Of a stretch of 6,692 bases of DNA, positions 6,560 through 6,692 are shown piece after piece. Made by a program: the position numbers and the translations under genes. The notes under the pieces were generated by a model, which saw nothing but the letters and a program-made list of their open reading frames with translations, was not told the origin of the DNA and made no database searches. Position 1 is the first letter of the stretch; each line of letters starts with the position of its first letter. Source of the stretch: Nitrospirales bacterium (GTDB lineage Bacteria; Nitrospirota; Nitrospiria; Nitrospirales; UBA8639); assembly GCA_021604265.1 (NCBI GenBank), contig BQIY01000125.1, positions 1 to 6,692 on the forward strand, in the 5' to 3' direction.

Positions 6560-6585
6560 AAAAATAGAGTCAGAAAATTGGACTC
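6560..6585 (-). terminator. Candidate terminator downstream of tRNA-Phe
   Basis: On the minus strand GAGTC (6585-6581) and GACTC (6571-6567) can form a five-pair stem over a nine-base loop, followed directly by TATTTTT (6566-6560). It lies about 50 bases beyond the tRNA 3' end and upstream of the SRAP gene, where a tRNA terminator is expected. The stem is short, so the call is tentative. The T/C-rich stretch between it and the tRNA (6606-6636) is the probable 3' trailer. Confidence 0.3.
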
Positions 6586-6636
6586 AGGCATATACCTTTA
6601 TAATGTAAAAGAGAAAAATTTGAGAAAAAAGAAATA

Positions 6637-6692
6637 TGGTGCCGAGGGACAGAATCGAACTGTCGACACCAGCCTTTTCAGGGCTGTGCTCT
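6637..6692 (-). tRNA. tRNA-Phe (anticodon GAA), 5' part cut by window
   Basis: Read on the minus strand, the 3' two thirds of a tRNA are present. The end of the D stem (GAGC) is followed by the anticodon arm CAGCC-CTGAAAA-GGCTG, with anticodon GAA at 6679-6677. Then come the variable loop GTGTC, the T arm GACAG-TTCGATT-CTGTC, the acceptor strand CCTCGGC, discriminator A73 and an encoded CCA at 6639-6637. All visible stems pair perfectly. The first 20 or so bases, including the 5' acceptor strand (expected GCCGAGG), lie beyond the right edge. Confidence 0.95.

Noticed and set aside
6637..6692. tRNA-Phe 3' end as an attachment site for an integrated element
   Set aside because: No integrase and no second copy of the tRNA 3' end are present in the window, and the adjacent SRAP gene looks like ordinary chromosomal content.

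Overview
The window looks like an ordinary chromosomal segment of a Gram-negative bacterium of middling GC content (roughly half G+C by eye). It carries the distal end of a Pel exopolysaccharide operon, followed by a run of unrelated single genes on both strands and a tRNA at the right edge. The proteins have a Nitrospirota (Nitrospira-like) flavour to me. That is an impression from memory, not a search result, and no marker gene here fixes the phylum.

Region 1 (1-2821, + strand): pelF, cut by the left edge, and pelG overlap by 37 bases. PelF is the cytosolic glycosyltransferase that polymerises Pel, and PelG is the polytopic inner-membrane MOP-family protein it works with. PelG is followed by a convergent gene, so it is the last gene of the pel cluster on this side. 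The remaining pel genes, if present, lie to the left.

Region 2 (2822-3842): a minus-strand gene encodes an unrecognised protein with a small N-terminal module and a C-terminal winged-helix-like region. Diverging from it is a possible 53-residue gene whose start overlaps the longest versions of the minus-strand gene. Next is a leader of about 190 bases before the transglycosylase gene. It holds a plausible sigma70-type promoter and an almost perfect Shine-Dalgarno sequence that opens a reading frame of only three codons.

Region 3 (3843-5654): a membrane-anchored lytic transglycosylase, matching the catalytic half of MltF, faces a secreted protein built of three near-identical 64-residue repeats joined by low-complexity linkers.

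Region 4 (5655-6692, - strand): a complete SRAP/YedK (HMCES) abasic-site protein with all expected catalytic residues, then the 3' two thirds of tRNA-Phe(GAA), which runs off the right edge.

I see no transposase, CRISPR array, phage module or toxin-antitoxin pair. The parts with most room for something undescribed are the 53-residue ORF, the winged-helix protein, the three-repeat secreted protein and the start-then-stop leader ORF. Nothing in the window supports joining these into one system.
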